Notes: generated by a model not told the origin, from the letters alone. 64,000 nucleotides of DNA from Hymenoscyphus infarciens (GCA_001414345.1 LLCB01000028.1:186001-250000); one strand, 5' to 3'. Shown: positions 21,446 to 33,787, counted from the stretch's first letter. Made by a program: numbers and translations.

Positions 21446-22501
21446 ATGGCCACTAGCACAGCATATTTTTTTGACCACGTTGGCGATGGCAACCAACAAA
21501 CCTTGGTTTACCCGCTGCTCCAAGCCGAGCTCCCACGAATAATCTCGCCACATTCTAGCAACTCCACAGGTTGTCTTCTTGCGGACATTGGCGATTTCCT
21601 AGTCGACGTCTTGGAAATTACTACCAAGTTAGCCGAAGCGTTGGTTTTGGGCCAATATATCCGAGAATATACGAGAAATCAAAAGGTAGCCCTTGAACAG
21701 GAGTATGACCTCCATACCACCGACTACCTAGACGATAAGCACGAAGCCCTGAAGTTAGTATATAAGCTCGCGATCCCCAAGCTATACTTACTTACAGATT
21801 GTTCTTCTCGCAGAAGTATTACATCTAACGTTCGCGGCGTTACTGAAACCATTCGACACACCTGGCTCGAGACGACTCCGCCTATTGCAACACAATCTTA
21901 TCCATCATCAAATACACCACAGTCATATTCCCGCCGAGACAAGTCACTCCCAATTCGAAATCCTTCCTTTGCTTCCTCCTCGGCAGGTCCCTCGAACGAG
22001 CCGATAGTATTGGCACCGCATCAGAGTGAAGATAGTGAAGACGGAGGAGATTCGTTTCCATTCCCAAGTAGCAAATCCGAAGACATGCATAACAACAATG
22101 AGGGAAGCCCACCTGAAAACGAAGATGAGTCACCTTCACTGGAGCAGCTTAGCCCTCGTGGCTCAGGAGTCTATAAGTGTCGCCTAGGCGAGAGGTGTAC
22201 GAAGGGTGGTGTGCAACCTGATGGACGGATCAAGATATTTGCCCGGAATTCAGAATACAAGTAAATTTACCTTCTCTTGATTTTCCCTCTCTCTCCTTTC
22301 CCCGTTTGCATATGTGTACATAAATATAGGAACGTTCGATATAGAAATCCAGCAGTACTGATTAAAAACAGGGCACATGTGCTGAAACACGAGAAAGTAC
22401 ATAAGTGTGATCTGCCCAATTGCCCAAATAATGGAAAGGGGTTCGCACGGAAAGACCAACTACAGCGACATAAGACGACAGTGAAACATGAGGAGAACTG
22501 A
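21446..22501 (+). CDS. C2H2 zinc-finger protein
   Basis: Two exons: 21446-22260 and 22372-22501; 945 nt, 314 residues. The start ATG sits in a strong context (CAACATGGCC). Residues 1-115 form a globular helical part (DIGDFLVDVLEITTKLAEALVLGQYI). A long Ser/Pro/acidic linker follows (HQSEDSEDGGDSFPF). The C-terminus holds two fingers. The first, YKCRLGERC, is split by the intron and completed by EYKAHVLKHEKVH. The second, HKCDLPNC, ends FARKDQLQRHKTTVKH. This is a fungal layout for a nuclear regulator. The N-terminal part resembles the N-terminal region of other fungal C2H2 proteins, but I cannot name it. It is divergent from the Fungal_trans_2 gene across the purine tract. Confidence 0.8.
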
Positions 22502-22942
22502 ATCCACACGAGGGGAGAGGGCTGTGACTTTGTATTCATTTTGCCAGACATCGCCTGTTTAATGAAGGGACAAACGAACAATTGAACAAAAAAACGTTTT
22601 CCATCTGAAGTATTTGATATATACATAGCATACCTAAGTTCAGAAATAAATGATTTACGCAAATAAAACAACAACTTGAGCGTGCTCCCAATGAAGAGGA
22701 GACTTTCTGATAAAGCTACCAAGGTTAAACTTCGCGTCAAACTCTTGAAATTGCGTGGAACGATAGAAAACGCTTTATATACTTAAGCAGTGCAATATTT
22801 TTGATGATTGGAATGAAAGGTATGCCCATGATATCTTGTACTGTATACACAAACATGAGGGTGGGTATCAATGAATCGTTCCTCGCCTGCAAGGCCCCCT
22901 GGCATTAAAAGGAGGGCTTATATAAAGAAAAATGAATGGTGT

Positions 22943-24634
22943 TCAACAAACACGAGCCCCCGCCACAACCTCGTCAGGTAAGCCCAACAATCTAGCCTCC
23001 AAAGCGCCTACCTCGGCTTCCTCAATCCTCTCTGCGGTCCTTGGCCATGATTTGGATTTTCGGCTATTCTTATCCAACGACTCATTACTGCCTACTTCAC
23101 GATCCGCACAATGGCGCCAGGTCCAGCGGGACCGCTGTTGTTTCCGAGTCCAATATGGCATCCCCGTGACGGGCGCCATCAACGTGTATCCCGGAACCGT
23201 GTTTTCATCGTCAAGGTCGTTGCGTAATCGTGCGCCGACATGGACTTTGAGATCGGTAGCACCATCAGGACAATTGATGTGGCCGGGCATTCGTGGTTTT
23301 TTACCGATAATGGCGAGGAGGCCAGTATTGACATGTTGTAGGCGGCCGCGATACCAACTTGAGCCATCGGAGACCAGTGGTGGCGTTGAGGTCGATGTGG
23401 AAGCCAAAGTTGACGCTGCATGTGTTGAAGGTGCACGGTAGCTGGGAAAGCGAGTGGCGAGTTTGGCTTCGTCGAACCTGATGCGGAGGTGGGTGTGAAC
23501 TTGCTGAATCATCCAGGCAAATGGGCCGTGGACGAGGCCTTCGGTGTCATCAATCCAGCCCAGATTGCCATGGCGACCAGGGAAGGAGACTTGGTGGACG
23601 CTGTCGCCTCTCATGAGAGTGGCTCCGCAGGGCTCCCGGTTTTCATGAAGAGAAAGACAATGGAAGCTGAACTCAACGTCTGTGATTGTTTAGCATCCCG
23701 AGTTTCCGTGAGATCGTGTTCTCTTACTTGGGGCCACATCGGACACACGGTCTCGCTTCTTTTTCTTCAGGCTACGAAGGACAGTTAGGGGTTTGGCGAT
23801 ACCCGTCAAGGGCAACCCTAATGAACCAACGGTATCGAAACAGCACAAAGCATTGATCTTCACTTCAGTCCAACCTACAGATAGTCAGACAGTGAAAGGC
23901 GTGTCACTTGAAGGAAGCCAACTCACATTGGTATCCATCTAGTAGTTTTTTGACAGAACCGTCCTGGAAGATTGATTCGTCACTGCAAGCTTTGTAGACC
24001 CGACAGAAAAGCTTTTCATCGCCGTTCTGGGGCAATCCAACCAAGTTGATCAACATCGCTAGATAGCGTGCTGCCCAAGCACCTTGATATGGTCAGTGGT
24101 TAATGAATGATCGGAGATATGTGAAATGAGCATACCGCGAGAGTATCCATTCAAGATAATTCTATCGCCCTCCTGATAGTGACTTGCTATGTTTTCTACT
24201 GATTATCAGCGAAGACCAGGACGTAGAGTAATGGGGGGGTTTACTCCAAGCTGTGATGACATTACGCAGTGTTCCCCAGCCGCCAGCACCTGTACTCTGT
24301 TATTTGGACTGAATCTCAAAAGTAGCATGATCACTCACCTCCGATGGCCCAGTCCACCCAGCCAATATCTGATCCAACGCCATTTACTGCCGTTTCATAA
24401 ACATTTTCGTCCTTCGATATTAATCTCACAAACTCCGACACCACCGTCCTCCGAGAGCTGGAAAGACCACCAGCCCAGGTCCCTGTCCTGAAGTAAGAAG
24501 GAGGCTCATGAATAATTCACACAGGATGAACGGAGTGTACCATTGAATGAAGCGACATGTAGTCTAGGCGGGCGTGAATCCTGATGTGTGAGTGGAACAG
24601 CAGTTACTGAAGGGGGATCTGGAACGGCCGCCAT
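22943..24634 (-). CDS. DUF2235 alpha/beta-hydrolase-like protein
   Basis: Seven exons: 24634-24541, 24482-24339, 24289-24245, 24198-24136, 24082-23927, 23874-23728 and 23679-22943; 1,386 nt, 461 residues. Two exons are only 45 and 63 nt. The spliced protein starts MAAVPDPP and gives the DUF2235 (PF09994) signature: HVASFNGTWAGG, VNGVGSDIGWVDWAIGGAGGWG, ENIASHYQEGD, the nucleophile elbow NGYSRGAWAARYLA, then LCCFDTVGSLGLP and VHQVSFPGRHGNLGW. These are the positions of a Ser-Asp-His triad as in the related Tle1-type lipases, so a lipase or esterase role is likely; the fungal substrate is not known. No signal peptide is evident. The last 100 residues are basic and less conserved. Confidence 0.85.
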
Positions 24635-25329
24635 GATGGTTGAAACAACTTGAGATGAGCAGCAGTTGCGAAGCGTAAAAACAGCAAATTTTTAAAGAGA
24701 ACGTGGAAACGGCATTAGTCTCGACTCTCGAGAAGGAGAGTTTTCCTATTAATAATACAAAAACCACAGGACGCCATGGAATGCGGTCATTAGTGGACTC
24801 GCCTCGTCAGCAATCTCACTTGCTTGAAAACTTGGTTCTCGTATGGCGACCCTACGGTATGACACTTTCGTTTTACTACGGCATTGTAGAAGTTCACGGG
24901 CCATGGATAAGTTTCCTCTTTTCACTTGGCGATCTCCCTGAGGGTTTCCCGCCAGGACCCGCACTTCACCAGGAGAGCCGCATGTGTTCCAGGAACGGTC
25001 ATTCTCTCTTTCACCTTGCCACGATTACGATTAGATTGGGAAAGCGATGGAAATCCGGGGTACGCGGGCCCTGCAAGGGGAGCGGTAATCCTCGGGATGG
25101 AACAGAGGTTAGGCGCCGAGTCCTGTGGGGTCTGTGGGGGTAGGATACGAGGAGAGCGTAATCGAAACGTGACTCTAGGGAAGTTGTCTCTTTTTGGGTC
25201 TGTCAAGTGGAAGAAGGGGGCGATGCGTTTATGTGCATTTGAAAAGGGGGAGGGAAGGAGAAAACTCGGTGGTTGGTGCCTTGTCATCTTTACTTTACCT
25301 AAAAAGGACTAGACCGTTTCCTTAAACGA
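24635..25329. other. intergenic, no supported gene
   Basis: G-rich on the plus strand between 25040 and 25270. Overlapping open frames on both strands (24703-25312) have no motif. Likely upstream sequence of the DUF2235 gene and of the oxidase. Confidence 0.45.
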
Positions 25330-25440
25330 AAAGGAGGAAAGAGAGAAGAGAAAAGAGAAAAGAGGAAAGAGAAAAGAGAAGAGAGGAGAGAGGAAATAGA
25401 GATAAGAGATGTAAGAGAAAAGAGAAAAGTGGAAGAAGAT
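25330..25440. repeat. polypurine GAGAAAA-type tract
   Basis: Purine-only-like stretch with GAGAAGAGAAAAG repeats, 137 bp before the oxidase ATG and similar in motif to the tract at 21103-21296. It is followed by pyrimidine-rich sequence (25460-25560) next to the start, the usual look of a fungal promoter. Confidence 0.75.
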
Positions 25441-25576
25441 ATAAGGCAAAGATTTTGCCTCCTCTGTTTTCTATTCTCTCCGCCATCAAGAAGGGCCTCT
25501 TCCCTCTTTTCTCTTTCCTCTTTCGCCTTCTGCGCTATTCTGCACTTTCGCCTCCTATCTAACCTTCAAGATTTTC

Positions 25577-26989
25577 ATGGCGGAACAAGAAGTGAGACAT
25601 GACACGTATGTCATTGTTGGAGCAGGCGTCTTCGGGAGCTCCGTTGCTCTCCATCTCATCCAAAAATATCCATCGGCAGAGGTGATACTCATTGACCGAA
25701 CGCCATTCCCCTCTCGAGTCGGAGCATCATGGGACTGGAACAAGGTTATCCGCGCCGACTACACCAACCTCCTGTATATGGAACTCGCCTTGGAGGCAAT
25801 GATCTGGTGGCGGTCGAATCCCCTCTACAAGCCCTTCTACCATGAAAGCGGTCTCGTTTGGGTTGACAATCAAGGGCTTCCCCAAACCATTCTTGGCAAC
25901 TACGAAAAATTGAATGCCACTGAAAAGTGTCGATTGACCACACCCGATGAAGCAAAGAAGCTGTGGAAGGGGATCCATGCTGATGCGAATTACGATGAGG
26001 TTACGAACATGTTGGTGAACGAGAGTAGTGGCTGGGCCGAAGCTAGTGTAGCCCTGGAAAAGGTCATCGAGACTGCCGTTGCCGCTGGTGTCAAGTATGT
26101 AGTGGCCGACGTCGATGCCGTTGTGTTTGATGACCAAGGAGCAAGTACTGGAGTTCGCACCCTCCAAGGAGATATCTTCTTAGCAGCTCACATTATTCTC
26201 GCCACCGGGGCGACAACCGCCAAACTTCTGGCGGATAGTGCACCACTCCGAAGTGAAATGCAGGTTGGAAAGCGAGTAGTTGCTGCTGCCATCTGTACAG
26301 GTTTGGTGACGTTGAATAACGAGGATGCAGAGTACTTCCGACAAGGACCTGTCTTCATCCATGAGGTGAAGGATACACTCGGTTGGTATTCTCCTAACCC
26401 CTCCCAGAGGGAGAATGTAGCTCCTGAAGTGGAGCTGACAAATTTCATAGGAGGAAGCATCCCCCCAAATGTAAAGAATCAACTCAAATTTTATCGGGAT
26501 GTGAGTTTTACCAACACCGTCTACCATGAGGCATCCGGGCAAAATATATCAGTGCCGCCACAACAAGACGACTATGCCCAGTGGAACCTGTCGCCTGGAA
26601 TGCAACGGGAAATTGGCTTGGTGAGCAAAGGAATCTTTGGAGAGAAAAGCAGTGCTTGGGAATTGGAGAATTACCGGATATGCTGGTGGGTCCATGCCGA
26701 AAACCCGCAAAGGTAGCTCGCTACTCACACAATTGATGCGTCCAGGGATGCGATCACGCCCACACAAGACCAGCTTATCTGTGAACATCCACACTCGAAG
26801 AACCTCTACATTGTGACTGGTGGCTCCTTTCACAGTTGGAAATTCCTCCCCGTGATTGGCAAGTATATTATCCAAATGATTGAAGGGACCCTAGCCCCTA
26901 AGCTGGTCAAAGCATGGGCTTGGGATCAGCCCGACGACGGGGCTGCACACGAAGGATTGTTGCCGCACCGCGAGATGCGAGATATTTAA
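25577..26989 (+). CDS. FAD-dependent amine oxidase (fructosyl-amino-acid oxidase type)
   Basis: Two exons: 25577-26685 and 26746-26989; 1,353 nt, 450 residues. The dinucleotide-binding motif VIVGAGVFGSS is at residues 11-21, with LIDRTPFPSR after the second strand (Asp ligand for the ribose). ASWDWNKVIRADY matches the conserved ASxDxNKIIR block of fructosyl amino acid oxidases and related sarcosine-oxidase-like enzymes. The motif CWDAITPTQD, created exactly at the splice junction, contains the Cys expected to carry the covalent 8a-linked flavin; GGSFHSWKFLP follows. The C-terminus does not end in a clear peroxisomal SKL-type signal (ends REMRDI). The enzyme should oxidise a secondary amine or amino acid with release of hydrogen peroxide. 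Confidence 0.88.
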
Positions 26990-27368
26990 TGAGTAAGAAG
27001 AGGGGCATCCAAAAGTCCCTGACGGATGAGGCTCTGCCATGGTGGGTGTGGGTCAACCCTGTTTCCCTCCACGTTAAGCGAGGCGAGCTTGAAAATGGTT
27101 GGAGGGCACAACAACCTGTTCATCCAGTCAGATGCTCAGTAGCACATCCTACATGCACCTCGCCCATTTCGCTCGCAGCCATCGATTAGTAGCCATCGAT
27201 TAGTAGCCAAAATTACAAGCGCCTTCCTTTCCTGTATCTGAATGCGTATCTGCATGCGTATCTGCTTTTATATATGCTCCATTCAACGCGATCAAGCAGG
27301 CCCCTCAAGAGGATCTTGCAACTACGAGTCTTTCTCCTTCCAGTGAACGGCTTGAAACAAACAAATTC

Positions 27369-28610
27369 ATGTCTCCCAAAATCTTTCTGCAAGTTATTGG
27401 ACTTTTCGTCTCCATTACCAGTACTGATACCTCGCAGAACCGGAGGAACCGGCTACATTGGTGGGTCGGTTCTCGATGCTATCGTTCAGCAGCACCCTGA
27501 GTATTGCGTCACCGTCCTCCTCCGCAATGTCCCTACAGGTTTCACAAAAAAGTATCCAAGTGTGAAAATCGTTGAGGGGGACTTTGATAACACAGATCTC
27601 ATCTCGGCTACTGCAGCAGATAATGAAATCGTCATCCGTATAATCTCCCATCTTTCAGACAAAACGATCAGCTCGATTAACCGCAAGTAGATAACGGTAA
27701 TTCAAAACATGAAGCGTCGATCACTGCACATATCGCTGGACTCTTGCGAACCGCTAGCCCTTCCAAGCCCCGTTTTCTCATCCGTCTGGGGGGCACAGGT
27801 GCGATTGCCGACTGGGCAGAGCCCACTTACCACGGTGAGACGAACCCCAAAATCTGGTCGGACATTACAGATATCGACACCATCACCTCGTTGCCAGACA
27901 CGGCGCTACACCGCAATATTGAGAAGATTGTGCAAGGCGCCGCAGCAGAGCATGGGGATAGTCTGAAATGTGCTATCATCTGCTCCTGTGGTGTGTATGG
28001 CCCAGGCAAGGGCCCTGGGAAGAAGGAGAGCAGCTTCGTCCCGCTTTATCATGCACAGATAGCAAAGATCAAGCGGGCTTTCTACACCAATTCCGGTGGT
28101 AATACCAGAAGCTGGGTACACATTGATGATTTGACCTCTCTGTATATTAAGTTGGTCGAGGCGGCGGTTGCTGGCGGAGGGAACGCAGATTGGGGAAGGG
28201 AAGTACGTCGCTTCTCTCACTCTTTCCGTGGTTTTCCTTTTTACCGCTCGCCAATACTTTTTATCAATTGTCAAATTCAAAAGGCTAACCTATGTACACA
28301 GGGCTATTACTTTACTGCTACTCAGGAAGCATCTCAGTTCCAGTTTGCAACCGCCACTGGCAAAATACTCAAGAAACATAAAATAATCGACGTTGCGGAG
28401 CCACTACAGCTGCCACTAGAACATATCAGAACTATGGTTGGCATGTCGAAGTGGCCACACCAGGGCATTTACCTCTTTGCTTCTAGTACTAGGACTAAAA
28501 GCGAAAGGGCGAGGAAGAGATTAGGATATGATACACATGCCCCAGATCTATGGGCTTGTTTGGAGGATGACCTCTTACTAGCGAGCGATAATTTTACTGG
28601 GGAACAGTGA
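27369..28610 (+). CDS. NAD(P)-binding epimerase/NmrA-like protein
   Basis: Four exons: 27369-27388, 27438-27637, 27691-28202 and 28302-28610; 1,041 nt, 346 residues. Exon 1 is 20 nt (MSPKIFL). It must be joined through an intron starting GCAAGT and ending CGCAG to give FLTGGTGYIGGSVLDAIV, the glycine-rich motif of extended short-chain reductases. Later blocks fit: VTVLLRN, GDFDNTDLI, HNGNSKHEASITAHIAGLL, SCGVYGPGKGPG, SWVHIDDL. There is no YxxxK in its classic form, as in many fungal relatives of this group. Such proteins are reductases, epimerases or redox sensors in the cytoplasm. It is downstream of the oxidase on the same strand, 379 bp away. Confidence 0.85.
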
Positions 28611-29131
28611 AATCGTCCCTCTTGATACACAGTACAGATAGTTCAACGTGTGGCTAGGTAGAACGAAGAAGGATTTCGTTTATATTTGCTTGCTTCATAT
28701 TACGGGAGTACCCTTATGATTTGACCTATAGACAAAAGTTTAGACGGGTATTTTCGAATTAATACATTAATAATCGGTTTGTAGCTCTAGTGTTGCTTTT
28801 ATCATTACCTCTACATAGAGTTAGTGTCACGGAGACTCAGAGAGAGTGCGTCTCAGTGAAAAATTCTATTTAATACCTCGTGAACAGAACTAATTGATTC
28901 ATTGAATAGCGTATAAAAAGAAAGAAAAGAAATAGAAAGAGAAAAAATGTTTCTAATTACATGGATTTTCAAATCTATATAAAGTCCTTAAATTCTTGGT
29001 AGAAAGTGTTTAACTAAAACGTGAAATTAAGGCATTCCGTCGCTCTTTCAGCAAAGGGCGCTCGCTATATTTTGGTTGCTGAAGGATGCTATTGCCACGC
29101 GACTGTCTAAAACAGTATGCGTAGAGATTAC
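28611..29131. other. AT-rich intergenic, no supported gene
   Basis: No motif-bearing frame. A short purine run (AAAGAAAAGAAATAGAAAGAG) lies near 28920. Confidence 0.5.
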
Positions 29132-29900
29132 TCAAATAAGGACTCCTTCGTATAGTAAGTATATTTCAGACCCAGCTGCCAATAACTCGGAGTTTCCGTC
29201 TTTGCCAACGGCCACGCTTGATCCAAGGCCTCGACGACTGCTTCTGGCAATGGACCTTGTTGAGCAGCTTCCAGGGTTTGGTTTAGGCCTAGTTTGGTTG
29301 AGCTGCTCCAGTCTGCTCACCCCGATAACCACATTGAGAGCCGAATGATGCACCAGCCAGCGAAAGGCGACTTACACTAGTGAGTCTTTGCCACGGGCTC
29401 TACTATTGACAAGGCATCGAAAGTTGTGTTACGAAAATAGTGCGAAAATATCGCTTTCGATAACTTGCGCCCAGCAGCGGGTTGATGCTGGCTTCGGTGG
29501 GGTTGTCGTTAGGCTTGTATTAGTATTTTCCCGAGAAGATTTCCCCAGCAAACGGGTTATACACAGCGTTCTCTAAGCCGTATATTCGACAAGCTGGAAT
29601 AATTTCGCGTTACAGCGATCGAGTGATGGCATTGTAGTATGGTTGTACTTCCCCTGCAAAATCGTCGGGCGCACCTAAATGTGGTGCTGGCATGTCATCA
29701 CGATATCAGCAAGCTCGAATGCGGTGAAGTTGCTTGTAAAGGGTCAAACTGCACAAATTTCCCGGCCTTGTGGAGCTTGTCCACCGCTTCAAGAGTTTCA
29801 GCAAAAAGAACAGAGCGATCCGCGGCATAGAGATAGAATATGTCGACGCTATCGGGGCCCAGTTCTTTCAAAGACGTCTCAAATTCAGCTGTCAAGGCAT
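29132..29900 (-). pseudogene. AKR7-type aldo-keto reductase, decayed and truncated
   Basis: Minus strand reads FETSLKELGPDSVDIFYLYAADRS, then FAETLEAVDKLHKAGKFVQF, then SNFTAFELADIVMTCQHH followed by TAG, then (shifted) YNAITRSL, stop, IIPACRIYGLENAVYNPFAGEIFSGKY, and near the end SALNVVIGVSRLEQLNQ. These are consecutive blocks of aflatoxin-aldehyde-reductase-like aldo-keto reductases, but with several stops and frameshifts, and with the N-terminal third (including the catalytic Tyr and NADPH start) missing. It directly follows the 3' end of the Hsp70-like gene on the same strand. It is clearly non-functional. Confidence 0.75.
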
Positions 29901-30057
29901 GACAAAGTAAACCAGAAATTAAAATTCATCAATAATCATGAATAATAACACACTTTTGCTGCCTTCACCGATCCCAAAACTGACTACAAGCCCAACATCA
30001 AACTCATTTTGAGAATATCGCCAAAGAGAACAAACGAACAAGCAAATAAACCAGGAA

Positions 30058-33028
30058 TCAATCAGTGCCCGGTCGGAAAGCAGACGCAATACTGACCTGA
30101 CCCGTCTTGCGCACTTCTCCATGAACCTTCGTGTCGTACCGAAGATTTCTACCCTCAATAATTGGGATTAAATCATATGAAACTAGGTAATGAGGTTCGC
30201 CCAAAATCTCATCATTTTCGTCAGCATCTGGGAGCACGACAATTGCCGGACTCCGAAAATCTTTCATGGACGTGATAATTCTCCCCGCAACTTGGGCTCC
30301 TAGTTGTCGAGTCAGATTTTAGTCGGGGAAATTGGGTAGTACGAGTACCTACCTTTGTTTTCCGGGTGATCCGGATGGAAATGTGAGCGTTTTGCAAAAT
30401 CAGCTACATAAAGGACTTCCTCACAACGGAGTTCCTCGTTCGAAAGTTCGAAAGCATGTTCGCATGTAAATGGTCGAAACTTGTGGAGCGGCTTCAACAC
30501 CATCCCCTGAGCAACAAGTTAGCATTCTCAAATGCGACGTTAACCGACAAGTTCGAATTTCTTACTTTCACCATGAAATATTCAATGGTCGTTACAAACT
30601 TATGGCCATCGATTAGGTCTATTTGGGGAGTCTGCACTCTGTGCTCTTCAAAGAGATGTGGCTGGTATGGCTCACGACGGAGAAATCCATAGCTTGACTC
30701 AGCTCGTCTGATGGGACCACCTGTTTTGTTCAGAGCTCGAAGAATAGCACCGGAAGCAATTGCCGAGACGCTGGGGAAATTTAGCCCTGTACTTCGTTTT
30801 AATGAATGATTTGGTCGTCTTACCTGTCCTGGGCACTCGTGGTAACTAGTGCAATGTCGTATGGTAGGCTTAATTCGTGAACGAGGTCCTCGAGAAACTT
30901 CCGAAGATAGCTACGTAGTGATGGCGCAGCTCCAAAGCCACCGATCAAAAATACTTTCTGATTCTTGTCAGATGATGGAAAAGTCCTTTGCGATGTTACC
31001 TACTTGAACTATTTTCTTCTTTTCAAAGGCCATTTCAAGCTGAGTTAGTAACAATTTGCCAACTCGATGAAGGATTGGCATAAAGATTGCTTCATAGTCT
31101 TGCCTGTCTCGGATGCTTAGCATGTAAAGATATGCAAGTAAAGAAAACAACACACCAGTCCAGGAGAAGTCTGTTGTCTTCAAAGCGCTTAGCTTTCGAT
31201 CCCGTGAGCCCTCTTCTCACATCCCCAAGAAGGCCCGGTATTTTCAAAGAACCCGTTGGCCTCTTAGTGATATCCTTGTTTCTCTTGTCCATTCTCTCGA
31301 ATATTGGAACAAGACCCTTGGCGATTGATTCTCGAGTTTCGCCATGAGCATCGAGATATGTCTCGTCGGCTAATCGGTCAAGCACTCTGGCTTCAAAATT
31401 GTCGTTAAGATAGCTCGCACCACAATTATCGCCTAGCTTCCTGTCAGCTATTAATCGCTCAACAAAAACAGAAATCAAGTTACCGATTGGTAGGCCAACT
31501 TCATTCTTCAACCTCAGCGGGTAAGAGCTTGAGATGTCGAATGCTGCGGCATCAACCGTCCCACCTCCGCAATCAAGCACGACGATGGTATCGCCAGCCT
31601 ACATCGTCAGAAAATTTTATCACATCAAGATGGGGAATATATGGAGCTTACAGTCAGCTCGTTATCAACTCCCATCAAGTACGTAGCCGCGGATTCCGGC
31701 TCAGTCGCAACAAACAGGTTGTCAATGCTGCCATATGACAACGTTCCGAGGCCCGTAACACCAATTGCGGTAGCTATCGCCTTTTGCATGACACGAGAAG
31801 AACCTTGATGCCAAATGGCAGGTACGGTCATCACGAACTCCACCTCGGAATCGTCCCTGAGCCCCTCGTTCTCTTGTAATTGTTCCTTGGTGTGTTGAAA
31901 CACCCGGATCAGATAATCGGCAATGACATCCTCGAGATCTTGCATGCCTAGCCGACCACTTTCTCCGTGGCGATGCACAATCCCAGACCGTATTAGGCCA
32001 CTGAGACGAGGTCGAAGTCTTGTTCTGTCCGCTTCTGTATGTTTGGTCCGAACAAGCATCAATTTAGGGCGATCCATAAATCGATCGATGTTGCGGGTTG
32101 TCCCAGCTTCGTACATGTGGTACTCCACTTCGTATCCCCAAAGAAATGTCTCTGTTCTGTCGTTGTCGACACTGAGTGTTTCGTTGCCATGTGTGTCAAT
32201 TTTCCTCGACCAATTGATCGTGCCATCGGAAGAATTGCTCATTTCGGTATCGCTTTCATATTCAGATTGGTCGCCGTCAAGTGGCTTGGATCTGGGAACG
32301 AGAGGATACCAACTTTGTGTTGGGACTTGCCGAATCTCACCACTGCGCATTGGCCAGTTTTGGATGCTTCTGATATCCCCTGGCAGGACAGTAAATTCGA
32401 AATCATCAACAGAATGGGAATAATATGAGACAGACGTGAAAGTAGTGCCGTAATCCAGACCTAAAATGAACTTCTTCTTGGGGATATACGACACCTTGGC
32501 ATTTGCTTGACGGAGTAGCTTTTCTTTCCTTCCCGGTTGTGTTTGAGTTGAAGTCCGAGCATGAAGAGATGAACTTTGGGGAGAAGAATTTACTCGAGAC
32601 TGTTTTTGGTTCGTGACTGTCCTGGAATTGGCTTCGGGTGGAGTTTTAGGGGGACTCTCAGACCGTTCGATTGAGGAAAATTCTTGACCACGACCAGCCT
32701 TTATTTTCATGGACTTGCGAGCTACAGGTTGCTTGGTTACTCCCAAAGGCTTGGAGAGGTGGTTTTTTAACTTTGCCTTTGTGCCTGGGGGCTTGTGTGT
32801 GCCTTTCTTCGAATTCAGAGCCGACGAGTTGAGGGGTACTTGAGTGGTTTGCGAAGGTATGTCGACATCTGAATCTGGATATTCTTTGCCATCATCGCTA
32901 ACGTGCTGACTCGCAGGCGGGTTGACGACTGGGTCCTGATGTTGAGACTGGAAAGCTGATTGAATGAACAAAGCGGTAAATAGCTTCTTCTGTTCATCAG
33001 TAAACTGATGGAAACCCTCCGATGCCAT
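30058..33028 (-). CDS. Hsp70-like ATPase-domain protein with disordered N-terminus
   Basis: A multi-exon gene starting at the ATG at 33028 (MASEGFHQF). Residues 1-180 are Ser/Lys/Pro-rich and probably disordered. The Hsp70/actin ATPase fold then follows: GLDYGTTFTSVSYY (phosphate 1), EVEFVMTVPAIW, ATEPESAATYL, VLDCGGGTVDAAAFD (phosphate 2, split off by intron 31651-31599), and FLIGGFGAAPSLRSYL (adenosine motif). Other introns end exons at 31156 and 30990 or so. Downstream of the ATPase, instead of the usual substrate-binding domain, comes a short region ending SIASAFRPGTD. Such atypical Hsp70 relatives are expanded in fungi; clients are unknown. The 3' end is uncertain: splicing GTCAGT (about 30085) to ATGAG (about 29999) would replace the tail with FDVGLVVSFGIGEGSKSV ending at 29919. 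Confidence 0.85.
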
Positions 33029-33787
33029 TTCCTGGAGCTTCAGTTGCGTACGCAGGTTGGTAGTATAATGAAAAGATGAGTGACTAGTAGTGATCAGCAA
33101 TCTTCTTGGACCCCCAGTTGTTATCATACAAACGCTGGCGCCAATCTCAAAATGTTTTCCCAACTCCACGTCAGACAAAAAAAAGGAACGACAAGGGCCG
33201 ATCCATGTCGCCAAATGCAGGGTTTACTTCATTTTTCTTGGTCATGGGTATTCTAAATGATGAGTTTGTTTGCTTTGGTCCAGCGGCGATAAGGCCCCAC
33301 GATCGAAGAAACAGGGCTGTATGAGGACTTTTGGAAAGAGTTTGGACCTTTTTCCCATCAAATTATTATTTGAAAGTTCCTAGATAACAGTAGAGCTGCT
33401 AAAGTTTAGAACAATTAAGAAATAGAATGTGCAATTTTTCAAGATCGAGGCTGTCTTTTCGAGAAAAGCGAACATATTCCTTATCGAGTATGATATCACC
33501 CAACGCAAACAAACACTATTTGGATCAGCCCACTCTGAGTGTTTGCGTGGCAATATTTGCTGAATTTGAGTGTGGTGGCATGGGCCGGTCGAGTCTCATG
33601 CAAGCCAGACGTTTGTTTGCTTCATGCAACCACCAGCAACACCAAACTAGCTACTCGGACGATATCCGGTAGGATATCCTTGCAAGTCAAAAAACATCAT
33701 TTTATTCACCGCTGATTGATCTGTTCTTTAACGGTGTAAAGTATATCCTCTTAAACAAATGTCACAAGCAGACAACCACCACCAGAG
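33029..33787. promoter_or_regulatory. divergent intergenic region between Hsp70-like and C2HC genes
   Basis: A 759 bp space separates the two start codons, so both promoters must lie here. No clear TATA box; AT-rich around 33355-33430. No coding sequence with recognisable content. Confidence 0.5.

Noticed and set aside
24703..25312. Overlapping plus and minus frames before the oxidase
   Set aside because: They overlap each other, lack motifs and lie in promoter-like DNA.
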